NCBI RefSeq assembly: GCF_014197105.1
Contig: NZ_JACIEV010000004.1
Location: 322,784-386,783, forward strand
DNA from: Sphingomonas jinjuensis
Lineage (GTDB): Bacteria > Pseudomonadota > Alphaproteobacteria > Sphingomonadales > Sphingomonadaceae
DNA length: 64,000 bases
Direction of reading: 5' to 3'
Shown: one piece after another, positions 53,985 through 62,411 of the stretch
Position numbering within the stretch: the stretch's first letter is position 1
Layout of the letters: every line of letters begins with the position of its first letter
Made by a program: the position numbers and the translations under genes
The notes under the pieces: generated by a model
Told to the model about the DNA's origin: nothing
What the model saw: only the letters and a program-made list of their open reading frames with translations
Databases searched by the model: none

Positions 53985-55385
53985 TCAGAGCGCGAAGATC
54001 TTGCCGGGATTGAACAGGTCGCGCGGATCGAGCGCGCGCTTCAGCACGCGCATCGTGTCGACCGCATCGCCCAGCTCCTCGACCAGCCAGTCCTGCTTGC
54101 CGAGGCCGATGCCATGCTCGCCGGTGCAGGTGCCGTCCATGTCGAGCGCGCGGCGCACCAGCCGGGCGTTGATTGCCTCGACCTCGGCATGTTCCTCGGC
54201 CGACGCGGGATCCATCGCGAAGATGACGTGGAAATTGCCGTCGCCGACATGGCCCAGGATCGTCGCCGGTACGCTCGACTGCGCCAGGTCTTCCTTCGTC
54301 GCGGTGATGCATTCCGGCAGGCGGCTGATCGGCACGCACACGTCGGTGGTCCAGCCGACCGCACCGGGGCGCAGCGCAATCGCGGCATAATAGGCCTCGT
54401 GCCGCGCCTTCCACAGCCTGGCGCGTTCCTCGGGCAGGTTGGACCAGGCGAAATCGCCGCCGCCGTTTTCCGCAGCGAGCATCTTCACCATCTCGACCTG
54501 CTCGGCGACGCCGGCCGCCGAGCCGTGGAATTCGAAGAACAGCGTCGTCACCTCGGGCAGGCCCAGCTTCGACCAGGCGTTGACCGCGCGGATCTGCATG
54601 TCGTCGAGGATCTCGACCCGTGCCAGCGGCACGCCGACCTGGATCGACTGGACTACCGTCGCGACCGCCCCTTGCAGACTGTCGAACCCGCATACCGCCG
54701 CCGAGATGGTGTCGGGTATCGGGTGCAGCCGGATCGTCACCTCGGTGATGATGCCCAGCGTACCCTCGCTGCCGACGTACAGCCGGGTCAGGTCATAGCC
54801 TGCAGCCGACTTGCGCGCGCGCCGGGCGGTGGTGATGACCTTGCCCTCGGGCGTCACCACCTTCAGGCTGAGCACCGCCTCGCGCATCGTGCCGTAGCGG
54901 ACCGCATTGGTGCCACTCGCTCGCGTCGAGGCCATGCCGCCGATCGTCGCATTGGCGCCGGGATCGATCGGGAAGAACAGGCCGGTGTCGCGCAGGTGCT
55001 CGTTCAGCTTCTCGCGGCGGCAGCCCGCCTGCACGGTGCAGTCGAAGTCCTCGGCGTTGACCGCCAGGATCGCGTCCATCTCGCCCAGGTTGACGCTGAC
55101 GCCGCCATGCACGGGCACCGCATTGCCCTCGATCGACGTGCCCGCGCCGAACGGCACGATCGGCACCCCGGCCTCCACGCACAAATTGACCAGATCGACG
55201 ACATCCTCGGTCGACTGGGCGAAGACCACCGCGTCGGGCAGGACGGTCGCGAAATGCGCCTCGCTGGCGCCGTGCTGGCGCAACATCGCATCGCCGGTGT
55301 GGCAGGCAGAACCGAAGCGCTCACGCAGTCGGTTCAGAAAGCCGGGGTCGATCGGCGCGCGGGTGACGGGGGTGCTGAGGTCCAT
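53985..55385 (-). CDS. FAD-binding oxidoreductase, D-lactate dehydrogenase/GlcD type
   Basis: Flavoprotein of 466 residues that oxidises a D-2-hydroxy acid. It has the PCMH-type FAD-binding domain with PIVPFGAGTSIEGNAVPV, FPIDPGANATIGGM, RYGTMREAVLSLKVV and LYVGSEGTLGIITEVT. The C-terminal domain has ILGHVGDGNFHVIF with metal-ligand His residues and GTCTGEHGIGLGK. This matches cytochrome-linked D-lactate dehydrogenase and glycolate oxidase GlcD. No GlcE/GlcF partners are present, which favours the single-chain lactate type. A GntR-type operator lies at 55455-55467, about 70 bases upstream. ATG 55385 begins the conserved N-terminus. Confidence 0.9.
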   Translation of the reverse strand: MDLSTPVTRAPIDPGFLNRLRERFGSACHTGDAMLRQHGASEAHFATVLPDAVVFAQSTEDVVDLVNLCVEAGVPIVPFGAGTSIEGNAVPVHGGVSVNLGEMDAILAVNAEDFDCTVQAGCRREKLNEHLRDTGLFFPIDPGANATIGGMASTRASGTNAVRYGTMREAVLSLKVVTPEGKVITTARRARKSAAGYDLTRLYVGSEGTLGIITEVTIRLHPIPDTISAAVCGFDSLQGAVATVVQSIQVGVPLARVEILDDMQIRAVNAWSKLGLPEVTTLFFEFHGSAAGVAEQVEMVKMLAAENGGGDFAWSNLPEERARLWKARHEAYYAAIALRPGAVGWTTDVCVPISRLPECITATKEDLAQSSVPATILGHVGDGNFHVIFAMDPASAEEHAEVEAINARLVRRALDMDGTCTGEHGIGLGKQDWLVEELGDAVDTMRVLKRALDPRDLFNPGKIFAL

Positions 55386-55454
55386 GAGACCGGTGATCCT
55401 CTCGAAGCGGCGGTGGTCCCGCCCATCGTGATCCCGACCATGGCCCAATCACGA

Positions 55455-55467
55455 CCTATCCGAAAGG
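55455..55467 (-). promoter_or_regulatory. palindromic operator before the flavoprotein operon
   Basis: CCTATCCGAAAGG on the plus strand (CCTTTCGGATAGG on the minus strand), the same element as at 51085 and 52655. It lies 70 bases before the flavoprotein ATG. The gap 55386-55505 has no gene. Confidence 0.6.
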
Positions 55468-55505
55468 TAGCGCCGCTATGCGCATCGGATCGTGTGCTTC
55501 GCCGA

Positions 55506-56267
55506 TCACCAGCAGGTGTAACCGCCGTCGGCCAGCACGATGCTGCCCGTCATCAGGCTGGCGGCGTCGCTGGCCAGGAAATGCACCACGGACGCGACCT
55601 CCTCCGGCTCGCCCAGCCGGCCCTGCGGCGTTCCGTCGATCCAGCGGCGGTACATCTCGCCCTGTTTGTCGGCGAAGGCGTTGAGCGGCGTCGCGATATA
55701 GGTCGGCGCCACCGCATTGACGCGCACACCGCGATCCGCCCATTCGGCGGCCAGGCTGCGCGTCAGCTGATGCACCGCCGCCTTGGAGGCGTTGTAATAG
55801 CTCTGCGGCTGCGGCCGGTTGACGATGAAACCCGACATCGACCCGATATTGACGATGCTGCCCCCGCCGGCCGCCAGCATGTGCCGGCCAAAGGCGCGCG
55901 CGCACCAGAAGGTGCCGTTGAGGTTGACGTTGAGCACGTCCAGCCAATGTTCGTCGGCGACATCCTCCGCCGCCGTCTCGCTGCGCGCGATACCGGCGTT
56001 GTTGACCAGGATGTCGAGCGCGCCGATCCGGTCGGCAAGCCGCGTTACATCCCCCGATACCGTCACGTCGAGGAGCACGCCCTCGACGCTCCGCCCCTTA
56101 ACGCGCAGCGCGGCCACCGCTGCCTCAACCGCCGCACCGTCACGATCGGCGACGACGACATGCGCCCCCGCCTCGCCGAGCGCGTCGACACAGCAATAGC
56201 CGATGCCCTGCGCTCCGCCGGTCACCAAGGCGCGGCGTCCGTCGAGCCGCAACCGATCGAGATACAT
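55506..56267 (-). CDS. SDR-family oxidoreductase
   Basis: NAD(P)-dependent dehydrogenase of 253 residues. It shows TGGAQGIG (16-23), NNAG (89-92), Ser143 in IGSMSGF, Tyr158 and Lys162 in YNASK, and the closing LADGGYTCW. ADRD after the second strand (40-43) suggests NAD. This is a classical SDR of the glucose/alcohol dehydrogenase type. The gene follows the carboxylesterase by 14 bases on the same strand, so the alcohol set free by that esterase is a possible substrate. It has no signal peptide. Confidence 0.88.
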   Translation of the reverse strand: MYLDRLRLDGRRALVTGGAQGIGYCCVDALGEAGAHVVVADRDGAAVEAAVAALRVKGRSVEGVLLDVTVSGDVTRLADRIGALDILVNNAGIARSETAAEDVADEHWLDVLNVNLNGTFWCARAFGRHMLAAGGGSIVNIGSMSGFIVNRPQPQSYYNASKAAVHQLTRSLAAEWADRGVRVNAVAPTYIATPLNAFADKQGEMYRRWIDGTPQGRLGEPEEVASVVHFLASDAASLMTGSIVLADGGYTCW

Positions 56268-56281
56268 GCGCGGTGCTCCGG

Positions 56282-57760
56282 TCAGGGCAGGAAGGCGGCG
56301 GCGGGCATCGCCGGCTCGCGAACCGTTTCGTCCGCGGCCAGGCGATGCACCTGGCGCGTCTCGCGATCGAACGCCGGCCACGGCAGCGAGCCGTCGCGTG
56401 CAAAGCCGACCCACAATGCGTGGATGCGATCCGCCAGTGCCTGCGGCGGCGCCTCGCCGGTGATGCCTTCGGGCTGGTCGGTCGTCGCGAGGCTGTCGAA
56501 CACGAACGGCAGCTCCATGCCATGCGCCGCCCCCAGCTCGCCCTCGTAGCGCGGTGAACGCCACTCGAACTCGTAGACGTGCGTGCGCCCGCGATGCTCC
56601 TCGGCAAAGCGCCGCGCCGGCCAGCGGAAGACGAGGTCGCTCATCGCCGCCGCCAGCGCTCGGCCCGCGGTCGTCTTGCCGATGCCATAGGCCTTCAGCA
56701 CGGCCCACGCGCGCGGCTGCGACTTGCGCAGCACCAGCCAGGCAAGCAGCCTGTTGAGCTTCTCGCGCACGCCTGTCGAGACGAGGTAGAGGTTCATCTC
56801 CTCCGCGTTACTGCCGATCAGCACGTCGATCTCGGCACCGGCGCCCTGTTTCAGCGCGTCGAGCGGCGGCAGCGGCAGCACATCGTCGCCATGGACCGGC
56901 ACGAAGCGGCTGATGCCGAACACCGGCTCGCGCCCGTCGGCATCGCGCAGGTCGATCCGCGCGGTCGGCTGCGACACCGTCTCGACCGCGTCGAGCATCG
57001 CGTCGCCCGGCAGGACGCTCGCGAAGCCCGCGGCATCGGGGGTGACGCGCAGCAGCTTGGCGAGCTTCGTCACCAAACGGCGTGCGACCGGGATCGGCCG
57101 GGTCATGCCGCCATGCCCGCTCTGGATGATCGCGCGCCGGAACAGCCCAGCGGCAAGCGGCGAGGTGACGAGGTCGGCGATCGCCATCGCGCCCGCGCTC
57201 TCGCCGAACACCGTGACGTTGGCCGGATCGCCGCCGAACGCCGCGATGTGATCGCGCACCCATCCCAGCGCCGCGATGACGTCGCGCAGTCCCAGGTTGG
57301 TCGGTACGCCGGGGATCGGCAGAAAGCCGTCGATCCCCATGCGATAGTTCATCGCGACATAGACCACGCCGTCGCGCGCGAAGCTCTCCCCGCGCTGCAC
57401 CGGCGCGTCCTTGCTGCCGACGACGAAGCCGCCGCCATGGACGAACACCATCACCGGCAGCTTGTCGCCGCCGCCCGCCGGACGATGGACGTCGAGCAGC
57501 AGATAGGAATCGCCGCGTTCCCAACCCCGTCCGATCAGCGGCACCGCGTCGAGGCCGGGGATGACGCGGGTGCGCTGCGGCGCATTGGCGCGCGGGGCGT
57601 CGGGTTCGTGTATGCCGGGCCATGACGGCGCGGCCTGTGGCAGGGCGAAGCGCCGCTCGCCGACCGGCGGCGCGGCATAGGGGATGTTCAGGAAGCTCTC
57701 GACGCCGTCCTGACGACGTCCCTCGACGATTCCCTGCGGTAACGTGATCTGGCTGGCCAT
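56282..57760 (-). CDS. type-B carboxylesterase, cytoplasmic form
   Basis: Serine esterase of 492 residues without a signal peptide, unlike the two relatives at 18749 and 40608. It has FLNIPYAAPPVGERRF, oxyanion loop FVHGGGFVVG, nucleophile FGESAGAM (Ser188), Glu in GSNAEEMNL and His in AAHGMELPFVFD. The middle region SYLLLDVHRP replaces the usual EDCLxLNV motif, so that disulfide Cys is missing, in keeping with a cytoplasmic site. It is the first gene of the esterase-SDR pair. The 91-base gap before it shows no operator copy. Confidence 0.88.
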   Translation of the reverse strand: MASQITLPQGIVEGRRQDGVESFLNIPYAAPPVGERRFALPQAAPSWPGIHEPDAPRANAPQRTRVIPGLDAVPLIGRGWERGDSYLLLDVHRPAGGGDKLPVMVFVHGGGFVVGSKDAPVQRGESFARDGVVYVAMNYRMGIDGFLPIPGVPTNLGLRDVIAALGWVRDHIAAFGGDPANVTVFGESAGAMAIADLVTSPLAAGLFRRAIIQSGHGGMTRPIPVARRLVTKLAKLLRVTPDAAGFASVLPGDAMLDAVETVSQPTARIDLRDADGREPVFGISRFVPVHGDDVLPLPPLDALKQGAGAEIDVLIGSNAEEMNLYLVSTGVREKLNRLLAWLVLRKSQPRAWAVLKAYGIGKTTAGRALAAAMSDLVFRWPARRFAEEHRGRTHVYEFEWRSPRYEGELGAAHGMELPFVFDSLATTDQPEGITGEAPPQALADRIHALWVGFARDGSLPWPAFDRETRQVHRLAADETVREPAMPAAAFLP

Positions 57761-57851
57761 GGCGCATTATCGCCGGCTGGCCCCCGGGGTTGAAGCCGTC
57801 GCGGCTATGCCAAGCCGAAGCCACGCGTTGCCGCGCGGGCCGTCGAGCCGG

Positions 57852-59330
57852 TCAGACGCCGGGCTCGCCGGTCAGATAGGGGTCGACCGGCGGCGTCGCC
57901 GGTACGGTCAGCCGCGGCACCGGACGCTCCGCGGCGGCGCGCAGCCACGCCGGCCCCGTATCGCGCTTGCGCGTCGAACCGTCGCCCCGCGTCGGCACCA
58001 CGCCATAGATCGGCACGTCCGCCCGCCCCGGCGCACCGCTGCCGAACATCGCCGCGATATTGCCGTAGGTCGACGGATCGCGACCATCGAGGCTGAGCCG
58101 GTCGTTGAGATAGCAGGCGGTCGCCCACGCCGCCTCGGGGCTCGGCGTCATCGCGATGATCCGCTTCGCCCAGTACATGCGCAGGTTGTTGTGCATCCAG
58201 CCGTCGATGACGAACTGCTTCTGGCACGCGTTCCAGCTTTCGTCGCGCGTCTCGCCATGAACCAGTGCGTTGAGCGTCTCCAGGTCGGGCCGGGGATCGC
58301 CGGCATGGTCGGCGAGCGTATCGCGCGCCCAGCCGGCAACCCGGTCGTAGCGCTCCGGCGCCCGCAGCCCATGTGCCTGCCAGTGGAACCACTCGCGCCA
58401 GCCGAGCAGCTCGTCGGCGAACTTCGCCTTGTGTTTCGCGCCCGCCTTTGCGGCATCGACGGCCGCCATCACCTCGCGCGGGCCGATCACGCCGAAGTGG
58501 AGATAGGGCGACAGCCCGCTGGCGCCGTCGGGCCGCGTGGCATCGCTGCGCACGGCGGCATAGGCGGGCAGCACCTCGTCGACCAGACGCCGCAGCCGCG
58601 CCTCGGCGGCGGCCCGTCCTCCCGGGAACGACGCGCTGGGGGCCAGGCCGTGGTCGATCGACAATCCGACGAGCAGCGCGTCGAGATCGACCGCCTCGAG
58701 GTCGTCGGGCGCGAACGGCAGCGGGCCGGCGAACGGCGACACCGAAGGCACTTCGGCCTCGCTTGCCCGCCAACGGTCGCGTTCCGGTTCATGCCGGCGC
58801 AGGAAGCCCGATCGGCCGCGGATGTCGCCGCCCAGCACCGCCGGCGGCACTAGGCACGCGGCGTTGACCGCCAGCACCGCGACGGTCGCCCGCGCCGCGA
58901 CGCGCTCCGCCTGCCAGCGGGCGACGAAGGTCGGCTGGTCCTCCAGCACGATCGCGGCAGCCTCGTTGCCCAGCCGGTGGACCAGCCCCTTTTCACGCCG
59001 CCCCTCGCGATCGACGTGGTGGACGCAGGCGAGGCCGCGCTCCCGGCAGCCGGCGGCCAGGTCGCGTCCCGCCGTCAGGATGAACCGGTGCAGCCGATCG
59101 GAGGCATAGGGGTAATCCTCGCGGATGCCGTGATAGACCAGCACCGGCAGGCCCAGCGCGTTGCCCCACCGGATCGCGGCGTCGATCACCGGATTGTCGA
59201 CCGCTCTCAGCGCCTGCTGCAACCAGCACAGGACATAACGCCCCCCGGCCGCGATCGCGCGATCGTTAAGCGCGCGGACCCGCGGCGCCTCCGCCCAACC
59301 GGCCAGCGTATCCGGCAGCGGGCGCGTCAC
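57852..59330 (-). CDS. class II-like DNA photolyase
   Basis: Light-driven repair enzyme of 492 residues that would reverse cyclobutane pyrimidine dimers with FAD. An alpha/beta N-terminal domain (YVLCWLQQALRAVDNPVIDA onward) is followed by the helical FAD domain with GLSPYLHFG, FADELLGWREWFHW, FVIDGWMHNNLRMYWAKR and LDGRDPSTYGNIA. The MYWAKR and YLNDRLSLDGRDP stretches are class II hallmarks; LHFG is common to the superfamily. The start is GTG 59330, whose bases overlap the TGA of the DUF427 gene (GTGA). It is the last gene of a four-gene overlapping operon. Confidence 0.87.
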   Translation of the reverse strand: MTRPLPDTLAGWAEAPRVRALNDRAIAAGGRYVLCWLQQALRAVDNPVIDAAIRWGNALGLPVLVYHGIREDYPYASDRLHRFILTAGRDLAAGCRERGLACVHHVDREGRREKGLVHRLGNEAAAIVLEDQPTFVARWQAERVAARATVAVLAVNAACLVPPAVLGGDIRGRSGFLRRHEPERDRWRASEAEVPSVSPFAGPLPFAPDDLEAVDLDALLVGLSIDHGLAPSASFPGGRAAAEARLRRLVDEVLPAYAAVRSDATRPDGASGLSPYLHFGVIGPREVMAAVDAAKAGAKHKAKFADELLGWREWFHWQAHGLRAPERYDRVAGWARDTLADHAGDPRPDLETLNALVHGETRDESWNACQKQFVIDGWMHNNLRMYWAKRIIAMTPSPEAAWATACYLNDRLSLDGRDPSTYGNIAAMFGSGAPGRADVPIYGVVPTRGDGSTRKRDTGPAWLRAAAERPVPRLTVPATPPVDPYLTGEPGV

Positions 59331-59821
59331 CACCCCATGCTGCCGGGTACGCCCTTGAACGGCCCGGCGACGTCCGGCGTGATCCAGCCACCGTAGAAGC
59401 CGCCCGGCTGCGGCACCACCTGCGTGCCGTCGACCAGGCAGCGGTCCAGCGACGCCGCATAGAAGGCGACGTGATCGCGCAGCATCGCGAAACCGGGCGT
59501 GGGATGGGGATAGCTCCACGCGACGTCGTTCAGCCGCACGCCCGCAACCTCCAGATGCCAATAGACCGCAGGCCCCTTCCATTCGCAGAACGACCGCCGG
59601 TCGGACGGGATCAGGACGCCGGGCGTGATGTCGGCGGGCGGGATATACCAGCTCGGCGGATGGCTCGTTTCCAGCGTGCGGACCGGACGACGCGTGTCGG
59701 CCACGACGATGCCGCGATGCTCGATGCGGACATGGCGATCGCTCGCCACGGCCACGGCGGGGCGTGGATAGTCCCAGACGCTCTCCTGCCCCGGCCGGAC
59801 GGGATCGGGCGATGGCCTCAT
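59327..59821 (-). CDS. DUF427 domain protein
   Basis: A 164-residue protein whose core matches DUF427: RHVRIEHRGIVVADTRRPVR, SYPHPTPGFAMLRDHVAFY and SDRRSFCEWKGPAVYWHL. This domain is a small beta-structure of unknown biochemical role, widespread in actinobacteria and proteobacteria. The C-terminus has an unusual WITPDVAGPFKGVPG tail. ATG 59821 overlaps the DCC-family stop (ATGA) and its own stop overlaps the photolyase start, so it is tightly bound to the operon. Confidence 0.85.
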   Translation of the reverse strand: MRPSPDPVRPGQESVWDYPRPAVAVASDRHVRIEHRGIVVADTRRPVRTLETSHPPSWYIPPADITPGVLIPSDRRSFCEWKGPAVYWHLEVAGVRLNDVAWSYPHPTPGFAMLRDHVAFYAASLDRCLVDGTQVVPQPGGFYGGWITPDVAGPFKGVPGSMGW

Positions 59822-60180
59822 GCCCGCGCCTCCCGTCGGATCAGCCACCGCTGCAGCTGCGGCCTGATCCGCAGGAAACCGCGATACAGCTGCTCCAACA
59901 TAGATAGGACGATGGGGCTGCGGGCAGCGATCCCCAACGGCCGCAGCATGGGGATCGCACGCCACATCGCAGCAAAGGCGGCGGCGCCCGACAGCAGCGG
60001 TCCGCCATCTTCCTGGGCGTGGAAGCGCGCCAGCATCTGTTCGCGATCGATCGGGCAGCTGCCCGATCCGGCAACATCCACGAAGCGAATCGCGCCGCGG
60101 CGGTCGAGCCGCCGCATCAACGCGATCTCGCGCCGGCATAGCGGGCACTGGCCATCATGCCAGACGGTCACCCGCCTCAT
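59818..60180 (-). CDS. DCC-family thiol-disulfide oxidoreductase-like protein (DUF393)
   Basis: A 120-residue protein with the DxxCPxC-type motif VWHDGQCPLCRREIALM near the N-terminus and a following RRLDRRGAIRFVDVAG strand, as in the DUF393/DCC family. Thioredoxin-like redox activity is presumed from the CxxC pair (Cys12, Cys15), with little direct proof in the family. The C-terminal half has the RPLGIAARSPIVLSMLEQLY helix. Both ends overlap neighbours by four bases. It lies between TspO and DUF427. Confidence 0.87.
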   Translation of the reverse strand: MRRVTVWHDGQCPLCRREIALMRRLDRRGAIRFVDVAGSGSCPIDREQMLARFHAQEDGGPLLSGAAAFAAMWRAIPMLRPLGIAARSPIVLSMLEQLYRGFLRIRPQLQRWLIRREARA

Positions 60181-60704
60181 CGGCTCGCCTCAGGATTGTC
60201 GCGCCAGATTCGCCCCGCCAGCAATGTCGCGAAGCCGAGCCATGCGACGAACGGCACCGCGACCGCCGCCGCGGGCCTGTCGACCCTGGCAGCGGCGGCG
60301 ACATAGGCGGCGCCGGTCGCCACCATCGCACCCGATGCGGCCGCGCTCGCGCCCAGCCGATGCTCGCGGAAGAATAGCTGGGTCCATCCGCCGATCATCG
60401 CGCCGTTGACCAGCCACAATCCCAGCGCGGTGTTGCGCGCGGGGCTCGAGGGCTGGCGCAGCAGGCGATAGCCGCCGACTGCCAATCCCGTCTCCAGCAC
60501 CGGCCATACCGCCCCGAACACCGCGTCGGGCGGGGTGTAGCCGGGCTTGTCGAGCTTGCGATACCAACGGCGAATGCCGGGGTGGGTCCCATCGGGTGCG
60601 TTACGGCGTCCCACCAGCGCACTGGCGCCGAGCATCGCCGCCACGGCGGTCAGCGCCGCGAGCCGCGAAACGCCTGCCGTCTGCATCCTGTCGTCCTTCG
60701 CCAC
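60177..60704 (-). CDS. tspO: TspO/MBR family membrane protein
   Basis: Five-helix membrane protein of 175 residues (169 with the shorter start). Signature elements are WYRKLDKPGYTPPDAVFGAV, VWPVLETGLAVGGY, LWLVNGAMIGGWTQLFF and VPFVAWLGFATLLAG. Bacterial TspO binds and breaks down porphyrins in light and oxygen and acts in stress control. I prefer GTG 60704, seven bases after GGAG; ATG 60686 with AAGGA is nearly as good. It is the first gene of the TspO-DCC-DUF427-photolyase operon, which points to protection from light and photosensitised oxygen. Confidence 0.88.
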   Translation of the reverse strand: MAKDDRMQTAGVSRLAALTAVAAMLGASALVGRRNAPDGTHPGIRRWYRKLDKPGYTPPDAVFGAVWPVLETGLAVGGYRLLRQPSSPARNTALGLWLVNGAMIGGWTQLFFREHRLGASAAASGAMVATGAAYVAAAARVDRPAAAVAVPFVAWLGFATLLAGRIWRDNPEASR

Positions 60705-60742
60705 GCCGCCTCTCCTCGAGGCGATCCGCGCCTCTCCGTCAT

Positions 60743-60767
60743 AGCGACCCAGCCGCCCCGACGTTCC
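60743..60767 (-). promoter_or_regulatory. possible EcfG promoter of the TspO-photolyase operon
   Basis: On the minus strand GGAAC (60767-60763), 16 bases, then CGCT (60746-60743), against the EcfG consensus GGAAC-N16/17-CGTT. It lies about 40 bases before the preferred GTG start. It deviates by one base, like the copy at 13747. The remainder of the 141-base gap shows nothing else. Confidence 0.45.
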
Positions 60768-60845
60768 GCGCGGCGTCACTTCCCCCCGGGATGAGCCAGG
60801 CACTCCGCTCACAGCGGACGGCCGCGACATTCGGCAGCCTTTCCG

Positions 60846-62411
60846 CTAAGCCGACAGCGCTTCCTCGGATCGCAGGAACGATACGAACAGATCGGTCGAA
60901 CTGCGCAGTGCCCGGGCGCTCACCGCCAGCTCGCCGGTTCCGTTGCGGACCTGCGTCGACAGGTTCGACGCCGCGCCGATCGCCTTGGCCGCGCGCCCGA
61001 TCTCGGTTTCGATCAGCGAGGTTTGCCGGGTGATCCGCGCCGCGCCGTCGTTGACCTCGTCGGTGCCGATCCGGTGCTCGACGACCGCCTCGGCGATCGA
61101 CGAGGCGGTAGCCGACAGCTTGCCGATCGCACTGTTCATGTCGTGGAGCCGCTGCCCGGTGTCGGCCACGCCATCGCGGATGGCGTTGACGAGATAGCGG
61201 ATCCGTTCGCTCGCCCGTCCGGTTTCCGCCGAAAGCGCCTTCACCTCGACCGCGACGACGCCGAAGCCACGCCCCGCCTCGCCCGCCCGCGCCGCCTCGA
61301 TATTGGCGTTGAGCGCGAGCAGCGAGGTCTTCTTGGCGATGCTCTGGATGTCGTCGAGAAAGCCCTCGATGCTCGTCGCCCAGTCCTCGAGCGCGCGGAT
61401 CGTCTGCGCAGTCTGTTCGGCCTGGCCGCTGGCGATCGCGGTCACCCGCGCTTGCTCGTCGATCGTGTCCGCCACGGTTCGGATCGAATCGGACAGCAGG
61501 TCGATCGACGCCGCCACGGTCGCGATCTCGGTCGCCGCCTGCGACGCGCTGGCGGCGACAGCAACCGCGTCGCGCGTGGCGTCGCCGCTGGCGTCCTCCA
61601 GACAGACCGATGCCTGCTCGACCTGGGCGATGGCGTTGCCGATCGCCTTCACGACCGTCGTCACGCTTCGATCGAACTCGCGTGCCAGCGTGACGAGCTC
61701 GCCGCGACGCTCGGCCGCGACCTTCGCCGCCTGTGCCTCGCGGGCGCGCCGCTCGTCCGATGCCGCGCGCTGCGCCACCGTCGCGACATGCATCGCCTCC
61801 TCGGCGCGACGGCGCTGGCCATCGGCCTCGATCGCCAGCGACTGCGATCGCGCCAGCGCCGCGTCCTGGCTGTCGAACAGCCGCACCAGCTGCGTCGTCA
61901 TCCACGACAGCACCGCACATTGCAGGACCACGGCACCGGCGTGGAAGGCGACGCGGCCGAGGTTGCCGCTGCCGGCGAACACCCATCCGGGGGCAAGCCG
62001 CTCGAGCGCGATGTGATGGATCGCGGTCAGCGTCGCAGCCAGGCAGATCGGCTTCCAGTCCGCCACCACGATCAGCGCCGCCATCGCAACGAAGAAATAC
62101 ATGTGCGCGTCCATCTGCCAGGCATGGCCCTGAAGCAGGTACACCAGAAGCGCAGGCAGGATCGCGGCCGGCACGCCCAGCGACAGCCGCGCCTCCTGGT
62201 CGTAGCGGCCCCTGACCGCCATCACCGTCGGCACGATGTTGGTCAGGCAGCCGACGACGACGATCGGCGTCTCCGCGCCATTGCCCATCAGCGCGCCGAT
62301 CATCGCCATCACCGCGATGGCCAGCCAGCTGAGCGCCACCCAGGCGGTAAAGCCGCGGCGGCGAAGCTGGCTCAAGGGATCGATCGCCATCGCGACCGGG
62401 ATCGCGCTCAT
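60846..62411 (-). CDS. methyl-accepting chemotaxis protein, membrane type without HAMP
   Basis: Chemoreceptor of 521 residues. The first 190 residues hold five or six hydrophobic segments (for example WVALSWLAIAVMAMIGALM and MYFFVAMAALIVVADW); HxxH-like HHIAL follows one of them. A coiled coil (about 205-255) leads to the signalling domain with the tip IAKKTSLLALNANIEAARAG. No HAMP domain or CheR-binding tail is visible. The plan is that of the receptor at 12136. The ATG overlaps the stop of the 100-residue membrane protein (ATGA), so the two are coupled. Confidence 0.88.
   Translation of the reverse strand: MSAIPVAMAIDPLSQLRRRGFTAWVALSWLAIAVMAMIGALMGNGAETPIVVVGCLTNIVPTVMAVRGRYDQEARLSLGVPAAILPALLVYLLQGHAWQMDAHMYFFVAMAALIVVADWKPICLAATLTAIHHIALERLAPGWVFAGSGNLGRVAFHAGAVVLQCAVLSWMTTQLVRLFDSQDAALARSQSLAIEADGQRRRAEEAMHVATVAQRAASDERRAREAQAAKVAAERRGELVTLAREFDRSVTTVVKAIGNAIAQVEQASVCLEDASGDATRDAVAVAASASQAATEIATVAASIDLLSDSIRTVADTIDEQARVTAIASGQAEQTAQTIRALEDWATSIEGFLDDIQSIAKKTSLLALNANIEAARAGEAGRGFGVVAVEVKALSAETGRASERIRYLVNAIRDGVADTGQRLHDMNSAIGKLSATASSIAEAVVEHRIGTDEVNDGAARITRQTSLIETEIGRAAKAIGAASNLSTQVRNGTGELAVSARALRSSTDLFVSFLRSEEALSA

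Noticed and set aside
55506..56708. Single long protein joining esterase end and SDR
   Set aside because: The part before ATG 56267 is the wrong frame of the esterase; the SDR fold starts at MYLDRLRLDG.
57865..57880. Apparent operator half GTCAGATAGGGG
   Set aside because: It lies inside the photolyase coding end and lacks the second arm of the dyad.
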